From Hellea sp. (lineage in GTDB: Bacteria > Pseudomonadota > Alphaproteobacteria > Caulobacterales > Maricaulaceae): 34,690 bases of DNA. A program made the position numbers and the translations under genes. Positions 1 to 8,126 of this stretch are shown here, piece after piece. Position 1 is the stretch's first letter. Every line of letters begins with the position of its first letter. The notes below the pieces were generated by a model. The model saw nothing but the letters and a program-made list of their open reading frames with translations, had not been told where the DNA came from and did no database searches. The stretch lies in assembly GCA_020629135.1 (NCBI GenBank), contig JAHDDX010000025.1:1-34690 (forward strand), read 5' to 3'.

Positions 1-35
1 GGTAATCGGTCATTGGCCGGATTTTCAGGCTGCAT
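1..35 (-). CDS. possible 5' end of a divergent gene, cut by window edge
   Basis: On the minus strand an ATG at 35-33 opens a frame running off the window with no stop (MQPENPANDRL). A purine-rich GAGGA lies about 7 bases upstream of this ATG, which fits a ribosome binding site. Only 11 codons are visible, so the product cannot be named. The orientation is divergent from the lipoprotein gene that starts at 175. Confidence 0.4.
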   Translation of the reverse strand, partial: MQPENPANDRL

Positions 36-118
36 TAAATTATCCTCATTTGCGTATCGGGCGTTGCCCCCCGGCGGCGAACCCGATAACAAGGCGCCAG
101 AAAAACCACTTAACAGAG

Positions 119-146
119 ACGGGCCGAACAGGCTATAGCCCGTTTT
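119..146 (+). other. stem-loop followed by a short T run, upstream of the lipoprotein gene
   Basis: ACGGGC (119-124) can pair with GCCCGT (138-143), and TTTT follows at 143-146. The loop is about 13 bases. It resembles a weak intrinsic terminator or leader hairpin placed about 30 bases before the lipoprotein start. A GANTC site (GACTC) lies at 156-160. The rest of 36-174 shows no coding frame. Confidence 0.35.
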
Positions 147-174
147 GACCTAGCTGACTCGAAATGGATGTTTT

Positions 175-756
175 ATGCGGCTCACAAAGATATTAATGGC
201 TTCGGCAATTGCGTCTGTTATCGCGCTGTCCGGATGTCGATCGACCCAGGAAGCGCTCAAGATCGGTGAAGCCGGTGAACGAAATCCTGGACCCTGCCCG
301 CGTGCCTTTTCAATTTATGACGCTCAGCGCATTGTCGAGATGAAAGGGGCGGAAACTTTTGCCAATGTGGGCTTTACCGGGGAAATGGGTAAAATTCGCA
401 GTCTTTGCCGCTATTATGGAGAACAGCCCATTGTCGCGGATATGGAAATCGAGATGGATTTTGGACGCGGGCCAGCCGCCAGTGGTGATAGTGCCGTCTA
501 TGAATATTTCGTGGCCGTGACCCGTAAAAATATAGGTGTTATCCACAAAGAAGTATTCCCCCTTCGGGTCAACTTTCCTGCCGGCGCGGATCGTGTCAGA
601 ATTGTCGAAAAAGTCGACCGCATTGTTATTCCACGGGCAAATGAAAATACGTCTGGGCAAAACTTTGAAATTATTACGGGTTTTGTCATTACGCCTGAAC
701 AACGTGCCTTTAATGCCGCTGGTAAACGCTTCCGGGTCTCTGTCGGCCAGGAATAA
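175..756 (+). CDS. predicted lipoprotein of unknown function
   Basis: This 193-residue protein begins with a short basic start (MRLTK), a hydrophobic stretch and a lipobox LSGC with the lipidated cysteine at residue 21, so it is very probably an envelope lipoprotein. Residue 22 is Arg rather than Asp, so transport to the outer membrane would be expected if a Lol system applies. I do not recognise the mature domain. It has a further cysteine pair (C41 and about C78) that might form a disulfide, and it looks beta-rich. The ATG at 175 is preceded by GGATG at 167-171. The gene ends 16 bases before argS and may be cotranscribed with it. Function unknown. Confidence 0.8.
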   Translation: MRLTKILMASAIASVIALSGCRSTQEALKIGEAGERNPGPCPRAFSIYDAQRIVEMKGAETFANVGFTGEMGKIRSLCRYYGEQPIVADMEIEMDFGRGPAASGDSAVYEYFVAVTRKNIGVIHKEVFPLRVNFPAGADRVRIVEKVDRIVIPRANENTSGQNFEIITGFVITPEQRAFNAAGKRFRVSVGQE

Positions 757-772
757 GCTGCAGGACTGAATT

Positions 773-2554
773 ATGTCACAATCGGTATTAATCCTCCTGG
801 ACCAGGCGGCCCGGGCTGCCTTTGAACAATTGGGCTTTCCGGAAAATTTCGGCAAAGTCACGGAATCTGATCGACCGGATCTGGCACCTTTTCAGTGTAA
901 TGGCGCTATGGCGGCCGCAGGTTTCTTAAAAAAACAAGGCGAGAAGGCTAATCCGCGAGAAATTGCTACTCAGGTTTCAGAAATTTTGTCTTCAAATTCG
1001 GCCATTGCCGATATCGAAATAGCCGGTCCGGGCTTTTTAAATATTACGCCAACACCGGATGCGGTATCTGGCCGCGCCAATACGCTTTTCTCAGACCCGC
1101 GAACGGGCGCTCAGAACATTGATCCCAAGACGATTGTGATTGATTATGGCGGCGCCAATGTTGCTAAGCCCATGCATGTCGGGCATTTGCGCTCGGCTGT
1201 GATCGGCGAGGCGATCAAAAGGCTTTTGCGTTTTCGCGGTCATAATGTGATAGGCGATGTTCATCTAGGGGATTGGGGCCTGCAAATGGGGCATCTGATT
1301 ACCGAGCTTGAAGATGAGCAGCCAGACCTCCCTTATTTTTACGCGGACAAAGCCGGCGACTACCCAGATGCTAGCCCCGTTGCTATGGATGATCTGGCCC
1401 GGCTCTATCCGGCCGCGAGCCGCAAGGCCAAAGAGGACCCCGCACGCATGGAACGATCGCGCGCGGCGACCGCTGAGCTTCAGGCCGGACGACCCGGTTA
1501 CAGGGCCTTGCTGGATCATTTCATCACGGTTTCGATTGCAAGCCTTAAAAAAGGTTATGGCTCTTTGGGCGTCGAATTTGATCTCTGGAAAGGAGAGGCC
1601 TGTGTTGATCCCCTGATCCCGGGGATGATTGATGAGCTGCGCGCCAAAGGTATTACCGAAGAAAGTGACGGCGCGCTGATCATACGTGTTGATGATGAGA
1701 GCGAAAAGAAAGATGTCCCGCCGGTCATGTTGTTGGCCTCGTCCGGTGCGGTGCTCTATCACACAACGGATCTCGCGACATTGGTTGACCGGAAATCTGA
1801 AATCGATCCGGACCTGATTTTATATGTGGTCGATCAGCGCCAGGCCTTGCATTTCGAGCAGGTCTTCCGCGGCGCCGTTAAGGCCGGTTGGTATGACCGC
1901 GATCAGCTTGATCACCTTGGTTTTGGCACTATGAACGGCAAAGATGGCAAGCCGTTCAAAACCCGTGAGGGCGGGGTGCTGCGATTGGAAGATCTTGTCA
2001 GCATGATGCGTGACGCGGCGACAACACGGCTGGAAGAATCGGGTATTGGTCAGGATTTTGATGCTGATGAGCGGGCCGATATTGCTGATAAAGTTGGTAT
2101 GGCGGCGTTGAAGTTTGGTGATTTGCAAAATCAGCGAACAACCAATTATGTATTTGATCCCGAACGTTTCACGGCCTTTGAAGGCAAAACCGGACCTTAT
2201 CTATTATATGCGGCGGTACGGATTAAATCTCTGCTGCGTCGGGCGGCTGATGAGGGTGTCCGCGCGGGTGAAATTAAAATCTCTCACCCGTCTGAGAGCG
2301 CACTCGCTATGGCTCTGGATGGATTTGACCGGGCGCTGGCCGCGGCGGAAAGCAAATATGCGCCGCATCTGGTTTGCGATCACGTTTACCGCTTGGCGCA
2401 AAGCTTCTCACGGTTTTACACGGATTGCCCGATCTTAAAGAACGACGTGGCGACTGAGGTGAAATCTTCGCGCCTGGCCTTAGCCGAATTGACTCTGCGT
2501 CAGCTTGAGCTTGGTCTGAATATTATCGGAATCGAGGTTCCGGAGCGAATGTAG
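773..2554 (+). CDS. argS: arginyl-tRNA synthetase
   Basis: The 593-residue protein charges tRNA-Arg with arginine in the cytoplasm (class I aminoacyl-tRNA synthetase). The N-terminal tRNA-recognition domain spans roughly residues 1-110. The ATP-binding HIGH motif appears as HVGH at residues 135-138 within the conserved context AKPMHVGHLRSAVIG. As in most ArgRS there is no canonical KMSKS; the corresponding loop reads GKPFKTREGG. The C-terminal DALR anticodon-binding domain contains YAAVRI and ends with the family-typical LGIEVPERM-like tail (here IIGIEVPERM). Length is normal. It sits between the lipoprotein gene and the glycine riboswitch. Confidence 0.98.
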   Translation: MSQSVLILLDQAARAAFEQLGFPENFGKVTESDRPDLAPFQCNGAMAAAGFLKKQGEKANPREIATQVSEILSSNSAIADIEIAGPGFLNITPTPDAVSGRANTLFSDPRTGAQNIDPKTIVIDYGGANVAKPMHVGHLRSAVIGEAIKRLLRFRGHNVIGDVHLGDWGLQMGHLITELEDEQPDLPYFYADKAGDYPDASPVAMDDLARLYPAASRKAKEDPARMERSRAATAELQAGRPGYRALLDHFITVSIASLKKGYGSLGVEFDLWKGEACVDPLIPGMIDELRAKGITEESDGALIIRVDDESEKKDVPPVMLLASSGAVLYHTTDLATLVDRKSEIDPDLILYVVDQRQALHFEQVFRGAVKAGWYDRDQLDHLGFGTMNGKDGKPFKTREGGVLRLEDLVSMMRDAATTRLEESGIGQDFDADERADIADKVGMAALKFGDLQNQRTTNYVFDPERFTAFEGKTGPYLLYAAVRIKSLLRRAADEGVRAGEIKISHPSESALAMALDGFDRALAAAESKYAPHLVCDHVYRLAQSFSRFYTDCPILKNDVATEVKSSRLALAELTLRQLELGLNIIGIEVPERM

Positions 2555-2559
2555 GCCCG

Positions 2560-2587
2560 TTGACTCTTTCAATATTTTCGCTATGCC
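2560..2587 (+). promoter_or_regulatory. possible sigma-70 type promoter for the gcv operon
   Basis: TTGACT at 2560-2565 and TATGCC at 2582-2587 are 16 bases apart and lie just after the argS stop, ahead of the glycine riboswitch. The -35 match is good and the -10 match is weak. A GANTC site (GACTC, 2562-2566) overlaps the -35 element. A perfect small hairpin (ATGCC, loop TTCA, GGCAT; 2583-2596) overlaps the -10 and the likely start point. Confidence 0.35.
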
Positions 2588-2600
2588 TTCAGGCATCCAA

Positions 2601-2766
2601 ACGGGAGAGAGTGACTTAAATGTCACCACCGAAGGCGCAACCGCCCCGGAAACGCTCAGGTACAAGGGACCGTTCGGATAATAAAAGCTGGAAAGCGGGC
2701 GATCTGGTTTAACGCCCCGCCGAAGGAGTAAAATCTCTCAGGCCCACAAGGACAGCTGGTGGCACA
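2601..2766 (+). ncRNA. tandem glycine riboswitch (two aptamers)
   Basis: Two glycine-aptamer-like segments lie in tandem. Aptamer 1 (about 2601-2676) has GGGAGAG, ACCGAAGG, CGGAAACGCTCAGG and AAGGGACCGT. Aptamer 2 (about 2684-2762) has GCTGGAAAG, GCCGAAGGAG, TCTCTCAGG and AAGGACAGCTGG. These are the conserved blocks of the glycine (gcvT) motif, and the short linker between the two is typical. In this family glycine binding normally turns on expression of glycine cleavage genes. The ribosome binding site of gcvT follows about 20 bases downstream. I could not derive the expression platform; no T-run terminator is visible, so translational control is more likely. Confidence 0.95.
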
Positions 2767-2798
2767 TTTAACGGGTTCAGCCCAAGGAGTGTGTGATC

Positions 2799-3932
2799 AT
2801 GTCAGAGCTTAAACGCACAAAATTATTTGATAAACATGTGGCCGCAGGGGCCAAAATGGTACCCTTTGCGGGTTATGATATGCCGGTTCAGTATCCGCTT
2901 GGCATTAAATCAGAGCATTTGCATACGCGAGAGAAATGCGGCCTGTTTGATGTCTCGCATATGGGCCAATGTTTTATTTCGGCGGATGACGGCACGTTTG
3001 AGACCGCGGCCAAGGCATTGGAAACGATTGTTCCGGCCGATATTCAAAGCCTTAAACCGGGTCAGCAGCGCTATTCGCAATTCCTCAATGCAGAGGGCGG
3101 GATTTTGGATGATCTGATGATTTCCCGCTTAGGACTCGAGGGACATACCCATACGCTTTATCTGGTCGTCAATGCAGGCTGCAAAGATGATGATTTCGCC
3201 CATATCGAAAAACACCTGCCGGACGGTGTGAATCTATCGATCAAAGATGACACGCTATCCCTGATTGCCTTGCAAGGCCCAAAAGCGGCCGAAGTGCTCG
3301 GTGGGTTAAATTCGAAAGTTCAAGATCTGGTCTTTATGACGCATACGGATTTGCCTCTCGGTGACATCTGGGCTCATGTTTCGCGGTCTGGATATACGGG
3401 CGAAGACGGCTATGAAATTTCCGTCAAACATGAAGATGTGGACGCTTTGGTGGATCAATTGCTCGCACATGATGATGTAGAGCTGATCGGGCTAGGCGCC
3501 CGCGACAGTCTGCGACTTGAGGCCGGGCTTTGCCTTTACGGACATGATATCGATACCTCCGTTTCCCCGATTGAAGCGGGCTTGATCTGGTCCGTGCAAA
3601 AACATCGACGCGGCGGTGAAGGCTATTTGGGTGCGGCCCGTATTGCGGCTGACATTGCGGATAAATCCAGTAAACGCCTGGTCGGTATTCTACCGGAAGG
3701 CAAAGCACCAGCTCGCGAACATACTGAAATTCAGGATCAAGACGGCAACACAATTGGTGAAATTACGTCCGGGGGCTTCGGTCCGTCTGTAGGTGGTCCT
3801 GTGGCCATGGGCTATGTGGCCCGAAAGTTTGCCAAAGCCAGCAGTGAGATAAATTTAATGGTCAGGGGGAAAGCCAGACCGGCCAAAGTCGTGAAGCTCC
3901 CCTTTGTGCCGCATACTTATTACAGAGGTTAG
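2799..3932 (+). CDS. gcvT: glycine cleavage system T protein (aminomethyltransferase)
   Basis: GcvT transfers the methylene group from the aminomethyl-lipoyl arm of the H protein to tetrahydrofolate and releases ammonia. Family landmarks include the N-terminal LFDKHVAAGAKMVPFAGYDMP, the FDVSHMGQ segment, ILDDLM with the catalytic Asp region, and the SRSGYTGEDGYEI block. The length of 377 residues is normal. I chose ATG 2799 over an in-frame GTG at 2793 because AAGGAG (2784-2789) is 9 bases from the ATG but only 3 from the GTG. It is the first gene behind the glycine riboswitch and is followed 9 bases later by gcvH. Confidence 0.97.
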   Translation: MSELKRTKLFDKHVAAGAKMVPFAGYDMPVQYPLGIKSEHLHTREKCGLFDVSHMGQCFISADDGTFETAAKALETIVPADIQSLKPGQQRYSQFLNAEGGILDDLMISRLGLEGHTHTLYLVVNAGCKDDDFAHIEKHLPDGVNLSIKDDTLSLIALQGPKAAEVLGGLNSKVQDLVFMTHTDLPLGDIWAHVSRSGYTGEDGYEISVKHEDVDALVDQLLAHDDVELIGLGARDSLRLEAGLCLYGHDIDTSVSPIEAGLIWSVQKHRRGGEGYLGAARIAADIADKSSKRLVGILPEGKAPAREHTEIQDQDGNTIGEITSGGFGPSVGGPVAMGYVARKFAKASSEINLMVRGKARPAKVVKLPFVPHTYYRG

Positions 3933-3941
3933 GAGGACCCT

Positions 3942-4313
3942 ATGAGCACTTATTACACCGAAGATCACGAATGGATCAGCGTTGACGGCGATACCGGTAC
4001 GGTCGGCATTTCTGTTTACGCGGCCAAGCAATTGGGCGATGTCGTTTATGTTGAGCTACCGGATGTCGGCAAGTCTTTGGATAAAGGCGACGAGGCGGCT
4101 GTGGTTGAATCTGTCAAAGCCGCATCTGAAGTTTATGCCCCTGTCGGTGGTGAAGTTACCGCCATCAATGAAGCTCTCGAAGATGCACCGGATACGGTCA
4201 ATGCGTCTGCGGAAGGTGATGGCTGGTTTTTGAAAATCAAAATTTCGGACGCTGGGGAACTCGGTTCGCTTATGGATTCGGATAAGTACAAGGCCTATTG
4301 CGACGGGCTTTAA
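3942..4313 (+). CDS. gcvH: glycine cleavage system H protein (lipoyl carrier)
   Basis: The 123-residue H protein carries the lipoyl arm that shuttles the aminomethyl group between P and T proteins and is reoxidised by the L protein. The lipoylation site is Lys59 in the motif VVESVKAASEVYAPV. The N-terminal TEDHEWI and the C-terminal GDGWFLKIK segments are family hallmarks. A strong Shine-Dalgarno AGGAGG lies 5 bases before ATG 3942. The gene is 9 bases after gcvT and belongs to the riboswitch-controlled operon. Confidence 0.97.
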   Translation: MSTYYTEDHEWISVDGDTGTVGISVYAAKQLGDVVYVELPDVGKSLDKGDEAAVVESVKAASEVYAPVGGEVTAINEALEDAPDTVNASAEGDGWFLKIKISDAGELGSLMDSDKYKAYCDGL

Positions 4314-4324
4314 ACCCTGATTTT

Positions 4325-4397
4325 CCTCGCCCTTCGTCAGGCTCAGGGTGAGGAAATTGTTTTGTGAAACCTCATCCTGAGCTTGACGAAGGATGAG
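4325..4397. repeat. paired palindromic intergenic repeat (REP-like)
   Basis: Two related units lie head to head between gcvH and the next gene. Unit 1 (4325-4353) starts CCTCGCCCTTCGTCAGG and ends CTCAGGGTGAGG. Unit 2 (4370-4397) starts CCTCATCCTGAGCTTG and ends ACGAAGGATGAG, and is close to the reverse complement of unit 1. Each unit can also fold on itself. The core CCTTCGTCAGGCTCAGG / CCTGAGCTTGACGAAGG resembles dispersed repeats I know from many alphaproteobacterial genomes. Inside an operon it may act as an mRNA-stabilising or attenuating structure. Confidence 0.75.
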
Positions 4398-4413
4398 ATT
4401 GGCAGGGAATTGA

Positions 4414-4788
4414 ATGTCGAAAATTCTCCCGACATTATTCTGGTTGATGGCGTTGATCAATTTGACGCCATTGCTTGGCGCGGTTTCCCCGTCCAAGTTT
4501 AAAACGCTTTATGGAATTTCGCCCGATAATCTGGAGCTCATGACTTTGCTGCAACACCGCGCGATATTGCTCGGCCTGATTGGATTGCTTTTGCTGGCGG
4601 CGTCCTATCGTCAAGAATTGCGATGGCCTGCTCTGGCGCTTGGCGTTCTAAGCATGGGCTCATTTGTACTATTTGCCTTAGTCAGAGGGCAAATGGACGG
4701 GCCACTTGGAAAAATAGCTATTACCGACATTGTCGGTCTCATTTTTGCGGCCTTTGCCGCCTTCATAATGTTTCAAAATAAGGGATAA
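4414..4788 (+). CDS. small integral membrane protein of unknown function in the gcv operon
   Basis: The 124-residue protein is almost entirely hydrophobic, with about four predicted membrane segments (roughly residues 5-24, 48-64, 70-90 and 102-120). The loop after the first segment contains [25 protein letters not shown], written here only as a landmark: Tyr, Leu and His residues cluster around residues 33-49. I do not recognise a characterised family. It lies between gcvH and gcvPA, ends 2 bases before the gcvPA start and so is very probably cotranscribed and possibly coupled. Glycine transport would be a guess; four helices are few for a transporter. Confidence 0.75.
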   Translation: MSKILPTLFWLMALINLTPLLGAVSPSKFKTLYGISPDNLELMTLLQHRAILLGLIGLLLLAASYRQELRWPALALGVLSMGSFVLFALVRGQMDGPLGKIAITDIVGLIFAAFAAFIMFQNKG

Positions 4789-4790
4789 AT

Positions 4791-6134
4791 ATGCGTTATC
4801 TTCCCCTCAATGAAAATGACCGCCGCGCTATGCTGGACGTGGTTGGCGTTAAATCTGTAGATGATTTATTTTTAGATGTGCCGGAATCAGCACGTCTCAA
4901 AGATCTGGTCGATGTCCCCAGGCATCAATCCGAAGCGGCGGTTGAAAGCTATATGGCTAAGCTCTCGGGCAAAAACCTGTCTGCGGGTTCCGCACCGTTT
5001 TTCTGCGGGGCAGGCGCTTATAAGCATCATATTCCGGCAACGGTTGATCACCTGATTCAGCGTTCAGAATTCCTGACGGCCTATACACCTTATCAACCGG
5101 AAATTTCCCAAGGCACTTTGCAGGCCTTGTTCGAGTTCCAAACCCAGGTTGCTATGTTAACTGGCATGGATGTGGCCAATGCCTCTATGTATGACGGGTC
5201 AACCGCTTGCGCCGAAGCGGTCGTCATGGCGACTCGCGTGGCACGCGGCAAGAAAATGAAGGCGATCCTGGCCTCTGGCCTGCACCCGCATTACGCCGCG
5301 GCAACACAGACTGTGGCGCAATATCTCGGTATCGAGTTAACCGATAATCCATCTGCCCCGGGGCAAGATCATGCCGCAATAGATCAGATCGATGACAATA
5401 CGGCCTGTATTGTTGTTCAAAGCCCGAATGTCTTTGGGGAAATTGTCGATCTGGAACCTTATGCTGAAGCCGCCCATGCTAAAGGGGCCTTGCTTATCGC
5501 GGTCTTTACCGAGCCCGTCGCCTTTGGCGCGATCAAAAGCCCGGGCGAGCAGGGCGCGGATATCGTTGTGGGTGAAGGTCAAAGTATTGGCGTCGGCCTG
5601 AACTTTGGCGGGCCCTATGTTGGCCTGTTTGCCTGCCGCCAGAAACTGGTGCGGCAAATGCCTGGCCGAGTTTGTGGTGAAACCGTGGATGCCAATGGCG
5701 AGCGTGGATTTGTATTGACGCTTTCAACTCGCGAGCAACATATTCGCCGTGAAAAAGCGACCTCCAATATTTGTACAAATTCCGGTTTGTGTTGTTTGGC
5801 CTTTACCATTCATATGAGCCTGCTCGGTGAGGCGGGATTGCGGCAAATGGCCGAGACCAACCATGGCCGGGCCTGCCAGCTCGCGGATGAACTTTCCGCT
5901 ATTGATGGTGTCGAATTGGTCAATGAAACGTTTTTTAACGAGTTTACATTGCGCCTGTCTAAACCGGCTGAAGCCGTGGTCGAGGCCCTTGCCGATAAAG
6001 GCATATTGGGCGGTGTGCCCATGTCGCGCTTGTCCGGCGACAATGAAGATCTTCTACTAGTCGCGGCTACCGAAGTCGTCAGCGATGCGGACATTGCCGC
6101 ATATCGTCAGGCCCTGGAAGCGATCTTGGCATGA
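4791..6134 (+). CDS. gcvPA: glycine dehydrogenase (decarboxylating) subunit 1
   Basis: GcvPA is the N-terminal half of the two-subunit P protein. With GcvPB it decarboxylates glycine on PLP and loads the aminomethyl group on lipoyl-GcvH. The 447-residue length and the sequence [47 protein letters not shown] and the internal [19 protein letters not shown] block are characteristic of the split form. ATG 4791 follows AGGGA at 4782-4786. Its stop (TGA, 6132-6134) overlaps the ATG of the cupin gene by 4 bases. Confidence 0.97.
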   Translation: MRYLPLNENDRRAMLDVVGVKSVDDLFLDVPESARLKDLVDVPRHQSEAAVESYMAKLSGKNLSAGSAPFFCGAGAYKHHIPATVDHLIQRSEFLTAYTPYQPEISQGTLQALFEFQTQVAMLTGMDVANASMYDGSTACAEAVVMATRVARGKKMKAILASGLHPHYAAATQTVAQYLGIELTDNPSAPGQDHAAIDQIDDNTACIVVQSPNVFGEIVDLEPYAEAAHAKGALLIAVFTEPVAFGAIKSPGEQGADIVVGEGQSIGVGLNFGGPYVGLFACRQKLVRQMPGRVCGETVDANGERGFVLTLSTREQHIRREKATSNICTNSGLCCLAFTIHMSLLGEAGLRQMAETNHGRACQLADELSAIDGVELVNETFFNEFTLRLSKPAEAVVEALADKGILGGVPMSRLSGDNEDLLLVAATEVVSDADIAAYRQALEAILA

Positions 6135-6466
6135 GCCTGAGTTACGACATTTGGCCTCTGGCAGAGGTGTCGCCCTCAAGTCGCGGCGATCAGTGCCTAT
6201 TCAACGAGTTTTTGAACATAGCGACGATGACTGCCGAAATTTATGAACTTAAGGCAGGCGCGATTGATCCGCAACAGCCCCATGACCTGGATGAGCTTTA
6301 TTTCGTCATCTCCGGCACGGCGCAGTTTTTCTGTGACGGAGAGAGCCGCCCGGTCAAAGCCGGCGATACGATTTTTGTTGCCGCCCAAATTGAACACCGT
6401 TTTCACGATATCACCGACGATCTGAGTGTATTGGTCGTCTTCTCCAAAAAGGAGCCACAATCATGA
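6131..6466 (+). CDS. cupin-domain protein embedded between gcvPA and gcvPB
   Basis: The 111-residue protein is a single small beta-barrel cupin. The first cupin motif is visible as [20 protein letters not shown] (residues about 43-62), with one His and an Asp/Glu pair, so the usual HxH is reduced to QPHD. The second motif reads [14 protein letters not shown] with the His in place. Metal binding is therefore plausible but not certain. The gene overlaps gcvPA by ATGA at 6131-6134 and gcvPB by ATGA at 6463-6466, which implies translational coupling on both sides. The role is unknown; the context suggests a link to glycine or one-carbon metabolism. A sensor or small-molecule enzyme is possible. 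Confidence 0.88.
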   Translation: MSLSYDIWPLAEVSPSSRGDQCLFNEFLNIATMTAEIYELKAGAIDPQQPHDLDELYFVISGTAQFFCDGESRPVKAGDTIFVAAQIEHRFHDITDDLSVLVVFSKKEPQS

Positions 6467-8028
6467 GCATGAATAATCAAGGCCGTCCGACAGCCCCGTC
6501 TGTCGCCAATAGCAATGAGGTTGCAACCGTTTCCGGCAATAAAGGATTGTTACAGGATGAGAAGCTGATCTTTGAAATCGGCACGCCGCGCCGATCGGGT
6601 GTTGATTTTGGTGAAGTTCCAAGCGGCAAGTCCCGCCTGGGCGGTATGGAGCGAACATCGGAAATCGGTCTGCCGGGCCTGACAGAGCCTCAGACTATGC
6701 GCCATTATGTACGTCTGTCGCAAAAAAATTATGCGATTGACCTTGGCGTTTACCCACTCGGCTCTTGCACAATGAAACACAATCCGCGGTTAAATGAAAA
6801 AGTAGCGCGCATGCCGGGTTTTGCGGATGTGCATCCCTTGCAACCACAATCTTCCGTTCAGGGAGCGCTTGAGCTTATTCACGAACTGGCCCATTGGATT
6901 TGTACGCTGACTGGCATGCCGTCTGTGGCTATGACCCCCAAGGCCGGAGCGCATGGTGAATGGTGTGGCATGGCGGCAATTCGAGCCCGTCTGGACGCCG
7001 ACGGACATACTCATAAACGCCGGGTTTTGGTGCCGGAAAGTGCGCACGGCACAAATCCGGCGACAGCGGCCCAATGTGGGTTTTCAATTGATGAAATCCC
7101 CGCGACCAAAGATGGTCGTGTGGATATGGACGCGTTGAAAGCTAAATTAGGCGATGATGTTGCCGGGATCATGCTGACCAACCCCAATACGTGCGGTTTA
7201 TTTGAGCGCGATATCATCGAAATCGCAGATCTTATTCACGGGGTTGGCGGCTATTTTTATTGTGATGGGGCCAATTTTAATGCGCTGGTCGGTCGGGTGC
7301 GTCCAGGCGATCTGGGCATTGATGCGATGCATCTCAACCTCCACAAAACCTTTTCCACGCCACATGGCGGCGGCGGCCCGGGTGCCGGCCCGACAGTATT
7401 GTCGGATGCGCTTAAAGATTTTGCGCCGCTGCCTTTCGTGACGAAAGACGGCGATAGCTATCATTTTGTCGAGCATAAGGACGGTGCAGGCGCCGCCAGT
7501 TTCGGTCGCATGTGTGCTTTTCATGGGCAAATGGGCATGTTTACCCGCGCTCTGACCTATATGATGAGCCATGGCTCAGACGGTTTAAAGCAGGCAACAG
7601 AGGATGCGGTTTTAAACGCCAATTATGTTCAGGCATCATTGTCTGACGTCATGACCCCGGCTTTCCCCGGCGTCTGCATGCATGAGGCCTTGTTTGATGA
7701 TCATTTCCTAGACGGTACCGGCGTGACCACGCTCGATTTCGCCAAGGCTATGATTGATGAAGGTTATCACCCTATGACCATGTATTTTCCACTGGTTGTA
7801 CATGGGGCGATGCTGATTGAACCCACAGAATCCGAAAGTAAACAAGAACTTGACCGGTTTATCGCGTCTATGCGAGGGCTGGCTGAACGGGCGAAAGCCG
7901 GGGACGTCGAAGCCTTTCAAGCCGCCCCGATTTACGCTCCAATGCGGCGTCTGGACGAAACTCAGGCGGCCCGTAAACCAATATTGCGTTGGACGCCTCC
8001 GTCGGCCCATTTAGAGGCCGCGGAATAG
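6463..8028 (+). CDS. gcvPB: glycine dehydrogenase (decarboxylating) subunit 2
   Basis: GcvPB is the PLP-binding C-terminal half of the glycine decarboxylase. The PLP lysine is Lys295 in MHLNLHKTFSTPHGGGGPG. Other landmarks are YPLGSCTMKHNP (residues 97-108), AGAHGEWCGM, ESAHGTNPATAA and the CDGANFNA segment. At 521 residues it is normal for the split form. It is the last gene of the glycine cleavage operon. The gene for the L protein (dihydrolipoyl dehydrogenase) is not in the window. Confidence 0.97.
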   Translation: MSMNNQGRPTAPSVANSNEVATVSGNKGLLQDEKLIFEIGTPRRSGVDFGEVPSGKSRLGGMERTSEIGLPGLTEPQTMRHYVRLSQKNYAIDLGVYPLGSCTMKHNPRLNEKVARMPGFADVHPLQPQSSVQGALELIHELAHWICTLTGMPSVAMTPKAGAHGEWCGMAAIRARLDADGHTHKRRVLVPESAHGTNPATAAQCGFSIDEIPATKDGRVDMDALKAKLGDDVAGIMLTNPNTCGLFERDIIEIADLIHGVGGYFYCDGANFNALVGRVRPGDLGIDAMHLNLHKTFSTPHGGGGPGAGPTVLSDALKDFAPLPFVTKDGDSYHFVEHKDGAGAASFGRMCAFHGQMGMFTRALTYMMSHGSDGLKQATEDAVLNANYVQASLSDVMTPAFPGVCMHEALFDDHFLDGTGVTTLDFAKAMIDEGYHPMTMYFPLVVHGAMLIEPTESESKQELDRFIASMRGLAERAKAGDVEAFQAAPIYAPMRRLDETQAARKPILRWTPPSAHLEAAE

Positions 8029-8034
8029 GGCGTT

Positions 8035-8049
8035 TTAACTGCGCGTTAA
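8035..8049. promoter_or_regulatory. candidate CtrA box, perfect TTAA-N7-TTAA
   Basis: TTAACTGCGCGTTAA at 8035-8049 matches the consensus TTAA-N7-TTAA exactly and is itself an inverted repeat (TTAAC, TGCGC, GTTAA). It lies 77 bases before the start of the TadG-like gene, directly after gcvPB. If it covers the -35 region, transcription would start near 8075. CtrA is the cell-cycle master regulator of this bacterial group. Binding is inferred from sequence only. Confidence 0.55.
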
Positions 8050-8126
8050 GGATCTTTAATAACGGGAAAAAAACTTCTTTTTGGTACCGAAAACCACCCT
8101 TGGGATGGGATTTGGGAACTAAAACG

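Noticed and set aside
539-547. Exact DnaA box TTATCCACA
   Set aside because: It lies inside the lipoprotein coding region, stands alone with no cluster or AT-rich unwinding element, and one such match in a window of this length is not surprising.
310-861. 183-residue antisense frame over the lipoprotein and the argS start
   Set aside because: It overlaps two supported genes, lacks a recognisable fold and no start signal is visible.
8046-8059. TTAA-N6-TTAA next to the candidate CtrA box
   Set aside because: The spacing is 6 instead of 7, so it does not fit the consensus; the overlapping TTAA-N7-TTAA at 8035-8049 is the better reading.
7989-8126. N-terminal extension of the TadG-like gene back into gcvPB
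   Set aside because: The extra 46 residues are unlike any TadG start, overlap a conserved gene, and the membrane-anchor start follows directly after ATG 8127.
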